This document shows, piece by piece, positions 58,227 to 64,000 of a stretch of DNA of 64,000 bases; the stretch's first letter is position 1, and each line of letters begins with the position of its first letter. The stretch is from Cloeon dipterum (taxonomy: Eukaryota > Arthropoda > Insecta > Ephemeroptera > Baetidae). The stretch is from NCBI RefSeq assembly GCF_949628265.1, contig NC_088790.1:4220545-4284544 (forward strand), given 5' to 3'. The position numbers and the translations under genes are program-made. The notes under the pieces are model-generated. The model did no database searches and had not been told where the DNA came from. It saw only the letters and a list, made by a program, of their open reading frames with translations.

Positions 58227-59482
58227 ATTTTATTTATTTGACTCACTTGCACGTCGCCGCGGCCGTGCCAAATAAAATTTGTACCCGCGAATCCTCGGCT
58301 ACAGGAGCCCGCATTGTGTTTTCATCTTGCCGCCGGCGAGGAAGATTTACGGCGGTGCATTCCGCTGATAGCAATTAATTTATCTCGTCGAACCGACTGG
58401 CAACTCCATTCAATACAATTATTCCGCCTGATTATTTATCTATTTTCAGTCAACACCTTCTGAAGTATTTAATTTGTATAAAACGCTAAATGATAATTAG
58501 GAAAATTTATTCCTGAAGTCCTGGGACTGGTGGGCACACGAATTGGTGTCAAAGGGATTCCCTGCCTCAAAATGGTTGAATGCCAAGCCTCTCTCTCTCA
58601 CTCTCGAGCCAAAAGTCCACGCGGACCCTCGCATTGCGAACCCTTGTTTTTGCCGACTCTCCATTGTAAAACGTGTGTCTACGTGGATGAAAAAGCCGGC
58701 GAAACACAAGAGATCCGTTTTAACGCGAGCGTGTTGTTGTTATATTCGAGTGTGCCAGCTCTAGAACAAATAATGGCTGCGATCATGCGAAAATCCTAAA
58801 AATAATATCGAAGACGCGCAGGAGGAGGAGGAGGAAACGGTTAATTGCAGTTTAATGTTAGTAATCTAACCTCGGCTCGAAGTAGCTGTTAATTTTATTG
58901 CTTTTCGCGGTAAAATAAGCAATTATATTGATTGCAAGTGGATTGTTCAGCTGGCTTGTTTCGTAGAGGCTAAAATTGGCTCCTAAATTTGGATAGTTTA
59001 AAAAATCGTTTAGTACTCGACGCATAAAATGCTGATTTCTTGTCAGATTAGTGAATTTTATTTTCGACAGTTCCTATGAGGCAAATCACCTAGCAAAAGA
59101 GCCAGAAGAACACCGGCAACCAATAAGAGAAGGGCTAAAATCGAGATGGCAGTGCCACTGTGACAGCCAGCGCAACTAAGTGACAAGGCTGGCTGCCAGC
59201 TCATTGTCAGATCTCTAATTGGTTGCTGGTCCACATCTTTTTGCTAGGTCCACATAAAAAATTGCCAAAGTATCAGTTTTTCGGCACGTGTCGTGTCGAA
59301 TTGCCACCTGAATGATTCGGCTGCCTAACTCAATTCGACCATCAGGAATCTATTAACTCTGTCAAAAACAAAATTCCAGTGCTAATGACGTTTTCGATTG
59401 CTATTTGAGATGGAAGGCACATTCATGCGGCGAAGGCGCGAGGAAGGAAGCTCCAAAATGAGTTTGGAAACGTACGAGGAGG

Positions 59483-59505
59483 CACACACACACACACACA
59501 CACAC
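59483..59505. repeat. (CA)n microsatellite
   Basis: CA dinucleotide run of about 23 bases, followed by cgcgcg. Confidence 0.9.
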
Positions 59506-61089
59506 GCGCGGGCGAATATTGGGTGATCAGGCGGCGTACCGTGAAACACGGCGAGCGCGAGCGAGGAGAATGACCAGCAGCCGCAAACAACGCACACCGT
59601 AATCATTCTCTGGCTTGAGAAACGTGAATGCATTCACCTGCCGGCAAGCGTAGGTCTTCTCACCGTTTCCACGTCGGTTTGTATTTTTGTGTGCATGTGC
59701 TCGCTGCCAATCTATCCCTCTTGCCAATTGTCAGTTGTGTCAGAAATTGTGTCATCGGAGCAATGAGAGGGCGGTTTGTTTCAATAAAACTCTTTCGCTT
59801 TAAGTGTCACCGCCAAATTTGCTTTCATTAGTGCCAGTTGGGGACATTTTATGAGAAAACAAATTTGCTAAACTAAATTGCTCCAATAGTTACTGTTGAC
59901 TCCCTGTCCAATTGGTGTATGTTTTCAATCCCAGCAACTTTTGATATGTTAAAAAGGTTTTTGAGACTTCTGAAAATTTTTACAAGTATTTCTGACCTCC
60001 ACGATTGCCAAATAATTTTTTTTTTTCAATTTAAATTGTCTGCGGTGAGATGAAAACATTTTTAAATGGTTCATGAGGTTTGTAGGAGTTTAAACAGTAT
60101 GTTTAAACTTTACTCAATTTAGTGCCACTTCATTGACTTCTAACAAGCCCAGTTTTTATGGTTTTTATGTTTCTTTTATTTTATTTTAACACTTATTTCC
60201 TAAAATTCTACGTTAAGACGATAAAAAGCTCCTTAGACCAGATACCAGAATATCCCTATTTTTCCAGAGAAGCGTTGAGTTTATTGTGATTTCTTTGATA
60301 GATATTTGTGCGGCTGCTGTGTAAACGGTACTATTAGGTTTAAAACTGATAGAGCATGAGGGCTTTTGTCCAGAATTATTCAATCAAACTAACTGGATGT
60401 TTCCTCAATTGAACGGCTTCGTTTCTTTCCGAGCGCTGGTGCCGAATGTTGTAGGGCTCAGCTGACAACTTAATCAATGACCGCGACATCAGTTTTTTCA
60501 TCAAAGCTGAACTCAATCATTTCATTAAGAGGTCAAAGAGGTCACGCTTCAGAGGCCAGAGTAATCTTTGTCGCCTCTGGCAAAACATACGGAGACGATA
60601 GACGAATCGCTCTCTGACCTATAAGTGCTGGTCCAGCGAATGTTCGTCTAGGTCAAGATCAGTGGAGAGCGTGATTATTGTTTGTCCTATCTGCCGGCAC
60701 AACACTCGAACCGCGTGCGGGTGCGCTCCTGTTTCATCTCCTCCCTTTGTGCAGCAGGCGCACTATAAATGTGTCAACACAGATAGTGAATAGAGAGAGA
60801 AAGAGAGGCCTACCGAATTATTATTGCTCTCTTATCTGCGCGAGCTTCTGCGTGCGTTCCAATCAGATTTATTCTCGGTCTCAAGGACGCCACAGGAGAG
60901 ACGCGTTTCGTGCGAGCCACTACTTGGAATGCGGTGGAATCTAGTATGAAAAATGGATACATGATTATTATTCAAACCACTTTTTGTTTCAAATCCTGTT
61001 CCCGAGACTACGTGATGATTTTTCGTGGAATGCTGCAAACTTTTAGTTACTTTGTATCATCGCACAAACCACTGGAGGAGAGAACATCT

Positions 61090-61300
61090 CGCAGAATTTT
61101 AGAAATGGGGTGTTTCCCCCTGGAAAATTGATATTATAGGCGTGGAACGTTTCGAAAAGCACGGGAAAATCGAAAAATTTTACCTTTGCACTGAGATTTT
61201 TTGGCTAAAATCCTGATGCATCATCCAATCTAGAAATTTTCTTATCCTTTAAAAATATCAGGGTCGAAATCCTTCTAATAAAATGATAAACTTACAATGT
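61090..61300 (+). repeat. Dispersed repeat family S, copy 2
   Basis: Contains aatggggtgtttccccctggaa, ggcgtggaacgt, aaatcgaaaaattttac and gctaaaatcctgat in family order. Confidence 0.55.
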
Positions 61301-62199
61301 TAGCAGCTGTAATTGTGCGGTGGTTATAAAATGATTTATTTTTCTTTTATATTTGATCAGTCAAGCATTGGATTTTAATGAAACTCTCATGAAATACCGA
61401 TGGAAATTGTTTATCATTGTTAAAGTACTATTTTCTAGCTTTGCGCGAGGAGCAAATTGATAATTCACTCAATCGTGAGTGCCTCTCGCGTAGATTGCTT
61501 GGAGTTATATGTTTTAATACGAAGAATTAAATTGGAAGCTGAGCTTGTGCAATTGAATGCAGCCTCTCTCGGTGTGTGGTGGAATTCTTCGCCGGCAAAC
61601 AAAGCCGCCGATCCACTTGCGTGAATCGGATGCAGATTGAGTAATGCAGATTACATCCGCGCAGAGTTGCGGCTCGCCGACCGCCCGGCAGATAATTTAT
61701 TCCGAGCGTTTTACAGTTTTTACTGCACAGCGAAGAAGAGGAAAATTATCCGATCCGCAGGGAAACGAGTCTGAGTTGTGCCTGAAACTCCAGCCGACTG
61801 TGAAATTAATGAATTTTTCGTCAGCAGCTGACGATGAGGTCAAGGAAAGCTAATTATTCTTGAATTCGTGCGGGATAACTTTTATTATTTCACATCCATT
61901 GCGTGCGTGAGTTGGAATACGCCCAGATGGGCAGACTACAATAACAATAATAGCAACGTGAAATTGATATGCGCAGCGTCAAAAGAAGAACAATGTGCAC
62001 CTTTGTATGTAGACCAAGCGTTTTAAGCGCGGAATCGGAAACGTTGTTTATTCAACACATTCCACTGGAGTTATGATCTGAGATCAATCATTAAAATTTC
62101 GCTTAAAAATAGAAATAATCATTTGCCACCAATAAAATTTTGGAACATCATTTTGGAGTTTTTTTTATATATATATGGAAAAACAATTTTGCTGGATTT

Positions 62200-62420
62200 T
62201 CTGTGCGGAAATTTTGAGATGGGGGTGTCGTTCCCTGTAAAATAATAAAGAAGGCTTGGCACGTGTCAAAAGCGCGTGTAAATCGAAAAATTTGACAGAT
62301 TTTTCAGCTAAAATCCTGATTAGCTGGTTTTACACATCTAATTAATATTCAAATTGTGTCACAGAGTTTGAAAACTCATAATTCGTGGTCATTTAATGGT
62401 CACGGCATAAAAAAAATTGT
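62200..62420 (+). repeat. Dispersed repeat family S, copy 3
   Basis: Contains gatgggggtgtcgttccctg, agaaggcttggcacgtg, aaatcgaaaaatttgacag and gctaaaatcctgattagctgg in family order. Confidence 0.55.
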
Positions 62421-62989
62421 GCACATCCATATATGTATCAATATGAAAAAACAAAGCTGAACATTTTTGGCTTTGTTTTGTTGCGGATGTGCAGAAATGT
62501 TTTTGAGAGAAAATTCCGCAGTCTGCAGCACGAAGTACACATGAGACAGTGCAGGATTCGTGCGAAATTACTCACAATTTTCCCTATTTGATCACGAACT
62601 TGTTGAGGAATGCTTTGATTGCTTCTTCGGAAAAAAGAGTCTAGGTAATAAAGTGTCCGAACTGAAATTCGCACTAATTGTGCTGTTAAATGCGATTCAC
62701 GTCAAATTTCTCCGGAAATAAAGACCATAAATCACGTGAGCAGGCGAGTTTTGTAAACTTTCAAAACGCATTTAACCTTTCTTGCCTACTTACGGCTTCG
62801 TTGACTTTATTTGGCGCGTCCAGCTACCTGAGCCGAGGCATGTGAAAATGATTGTCGTCGCCAGGATGAATCTCTTTCCCCCTGAAACGACCAAACGAGT
62901 CTCGCTGAGCTGTTAAAACAAAAAGCCGGCCCCCTACGTCAAGTGTAGCTGTGTGTAGGTCAAATCGAGAGCAACGTCACTCTCTCTCG

Positions 62990-63008
62990 CTTGCTTGCTT
63001 GCTTGCTT
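62990..63008. repeat. (GCTT)n microsatellite
   Basis: About four and a half tandem copies of CTTG/GCTT. Confidence 0.8.
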
Positions 63009-63199
63009 TTTGCGCTGGACGTCACTGTCGCACTTTTATTGGCTCGCCAATGGATTCCCGAGCAGACGGCCCCGTGGGCAATTTCAGTTATTGCCCTCTG
63101 TACCGAGCAAAAAGTTATACTGCAGATAGCAAATTAGCAACACGAGGAGCCCATCAAAACCAAAGAGGAGAGGGAATTTAATTTTATGGCCTTACAGGT

Positions 63200-63420
63200 T
63201 TTTTTATAAAGTTCTCGAAAAATCAAATGAATTTTAAGTTGATTTCGATTTCTTAATAGGTGGATTTCCCTCCTGTCGTAATAAATCATGATTTTCAATA
63301 TAGAAACAGTGCTCAAACTTTGTGGCCGATTTTCTCAGAAATTTGGGAAAATTTATGCTCTTAATTTTCAGAGAAATCAGTGCATATCAACTTGAAAAAA
63401 TGAAATTATTTATTTAAGTC
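63200..63420 (+). repeat. Dispersed repeat family R, copy 6
   Basis: Contains gttgatttcgatttctt, aataaatcatgattttcaa, tgctcaaactttg and gattttctcagaaattt in family order. Confidence 0.45.
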
Positions 63421-64000
63421 TGCCCTAATTTTTAAAATTTTGCAATTCACGCTATTGCATATTCAAATTTTCACTTTGTCAAAAACAGTGAGCTAGGTGG
63501 ATTGACTATTACGTGACAAGGAAAGTGTCAAAAGGATTCGACTAAATCCATTTGCCGGATCAGAATTTTCCGTCTCGGCGTCTCGTGTCTCGCCCACCGT
63601 TAATTTTTTCGCTAACCCACCCAAGGCAGGCCATGAGAACGCCTACCCGGCCGAAAAGAGAGTCACCTGCTCGGATATTATTTTTGAGCCGACATTGCAT
63701 CTCAAGGACTCGCTCGCATTAATTTGCATTGCAAAGGCTCCCACGCACTGACTCACCGACACTTTCGGTTCGAGTTTGGCCGCTCGCTATTTAATTGACT
63801 CCGCGGGCAAATTGGAGCTCTGCTCGCCTTTTAATTTTTGAGCAGTGTCTGCTTTTTTGATCTTTGACTCCCGCCTTTATCAATAAATAAATTTAACTGT
63901 TTGGTTCTGGTCTTCAGGCCAGCATATGCTTTTTTCGTGTATCTGTGTGAGAAAATTACAAATCTTGGAGCAATAATTATCAGCTCACTGGTCCAAACTC

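Larger units (their letters stand above)
52872..64000 (+). other. Presumed first intron of Amphiphysin (11 kb shown)
   Basis: No recognisable exon. It contains repeat family R copies (53630-53870, 63200-63420), three copies of family S (56540-56780, 61090-61300, 62200-62420), a gactcgtc-type foldback edge at 57530-57780, and microsatellites at 58188-58226, 59483-59505 and 62990-63008. Patches of higher GC (53900-54200, 56050-56180, 57000-57130, 58240-58340) could be regulatory, but nothing specific is identified. Confidence 0.55.

Noticed and set aside
58024-58378. Frames containing poly Cys-Val
   Set aside because: They are produced by translation of the GT microsatellite at 58188-58226.

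Overview
This window looks like nuclear DNA of an arthropod, almost certainly an insect. It is AT-rich. The replication-dependent histone genes have metazoan 3' stem-loops and arthropod-type H2A and H2B proteins. There is a tandem array of chemosensory proteins (CSP/OS-D), and Mcm6 and Amphiphysin carry GT-AG introns. I cannot name the species. All family assignments come from reading the translations; no database search was run.

Region 1-14.9 kb is a histone cluster of six genes without H1: H2B(-), H2A(+), H2A(-), H2B(+), H3(-), H4(+). Each has a TATA-containing head-to-head promoter with a partner and a 16-nt 3' stem-loop. The two H2A-H2B pairs form an inverted duplication whose coding and promoter DNA is the same in every stretch I compared, while the flanks have diverged. 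In the left pair, a 7,550-bp hAT-type element (1929-9478; TIR CAGGGATGGGC; 8-bp TSD TTACGCTG) splits the shared promoter between the H2B TATA box and the H2B start site. The right pair keeps the uninterrupted target site. The element carries old cargo: a second hAT-like element, a 2.3-kb foldback, a decayed LINE and other repeats.

Region 15.5-23.5 kb holds a complete 12-exon Mcm6 gene (802 aa). A palindromic 185-bp relative of the big hAT and an E2F-type site lie just upstream of its start codon. Intron 9 carries a foldback with arms of about 830 bp. Its arms hold a nuclear-receptor half-site cluster, and the same 19-mer recurs at 27.2 kb.

Region 23.6-47.2 kb is an array of five CSP genes, all on the minus strand. 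All have the C-X6-C-X18-C-X2-C pattern and the intron one base after a Lys/Arg codon. The first, convergent with Mcm6, is atypical: three exons and a Ser/Thr-rich insert.

Region 47.2-64 kb is mostly non-coding. It contains repeats, a CTCF-like motif at 50.1 kb and the first coding exon of Amphiphysin at 52.8 kb. The remaining 11 kb is read as its first intron. Several dispersed repeat families recur through the gene-poor stretches.
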